Shown: positions 4,930-5,059 of the stretch, in pieces
Numbering within the stretch: the stretch's first letter is position 1
Layout: each line of letters begins with the position of its first letter
Assembly: GCA_964469835.1 (NCBI GenBank)
Contig: CAYYBI010000611.1
Coordinates: 1-5,059, forward strand
Reading direction: 5' to 3'
Length of the DNA: 5,059 nucleotides
Source of the DNA: JAOTYV01 sp964469835
Lineage (GTDB): Bacteria > Pseudomonadota > Alphaproteobacteria > UBA8366
Translations under genes and position numbers: made by a program
The notes under the pieces: generated by a model
The model's database searches: none
Seen by the model: only the letters and a program-made list of their open reading frames with translations
Told to the model about the DNA's origin: nothing

Positions 4930-5059
4930 TTACGAAATTGTCTTGTCCTCGCTGGTCAGCCAATGCGGAATCTCGAGATTCCAGGTAATGGCGGCGGAAC
5001 GCAGCGCAAAGCTGAACAAAATGCACCCGAGCAGGGCGGGTTCGCGATATATGGGAAAA
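4930..5059 (-). CDS. C-terminal end of a TRIC/UPF0126-family membrane protein (YadS/YicG type), cut by window end
   Basis: On the minus strand an open frame enters from the window edge (first full codon at 5058) and ends at TAA 4930-4932, giving the last 42 residues. They include a hydrophobic helix followed by FALRSAAITWNLEIPHWL and a short polar tail (TSEDKTIS). The pattern 'hydrophobic - LR-x-AAI-x-W-x-L-x-(I/L)P' is what I recall as the last helix and C-terminus of the trimeric intracellular cation channel family (two-repeat, about 200-residue inner-membrane proteins such as E. coli YadS and YicG; some annotated as glycine transporters). Codon choice is typical of the other genes here and a second stop (TAA) follows at once. 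Only one helix is visible, so the family call rests on a short motif; a different membrane protein is possible. Confidence 0.6.
   Translation of the reverse strand, partial: FPIYREPALLGCILFSFALRSAAITWNLEIPHWLTSEDKTIS

Overview
The window looks like a GC-rich proteobacterial chromosome fragment, most likely an alphaproteobacterium (possibly Rhodospirillales-like). This is inferred from strong G/C preference at third codon positions, TTG start codons and the style of the proteins; no rRNA or other phylogenetic marker is present. It holds two complete plus-strand genes forming an operon, one complete minus-strand gene, two genes cut by the window edges, and one weak small-ORF candidate. No IS element, CRISPR array, tRNA, rRNA or phage gene was seen.

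Layout. Positions 1-309 (minus) are the first 103 codons of an NTF2/SnoaL-like protein, with a plausible sigma70-type promoter at 364-392 and a perfect 12-bp palindrome in its short leader. Positions 310-908 are a divergent intergenic region with an AT-rich island and, just before the next gene, two short inverted repeats that could form mRNA hairpins. Positions 909-1835 (plus) encode an exported PhnD-family substrate-binding protein. It overlaps by 4 bases (TTGA) a TTG-initiated membrane histidine kinase at 1832-3763, with architecture TM - periplasmic domain - TM - HAMP - PAS - HisKA - HATPase. Positions 3937-4554 (minus) encode an exported VasI/TagO-like protein convergent with the kinase. 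Positions 4555-4929 hold its probable -10 element and a 58-codon ORF with a strong ribosome binding site. Positions 4930-5059 (minus) are the C-terminal end of what looks like a TRIC/UPF0126 (YadS/YicG type) membrane channel protein.

How the genes work together. The central pair is the point of interest. The PhnD-like binding protein has no ABC permease or ATPase beside it, but is translationally coupled to a sensor kinase with a periplasmic domain of about 160 residues. The simplest reading is a two-protein receptor: the soluble periplasmic protein binds a small ligand (possibly a phosphonate-like oxyanion) and reports to the kinase, as in the known LuxP-LuxQ, TorT-TorS and ChvE-VirA pairs. 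No response regulator is in the window, so the output is unknown. The VasI-like gene and the two edge genes have no evident functional link to this pair.
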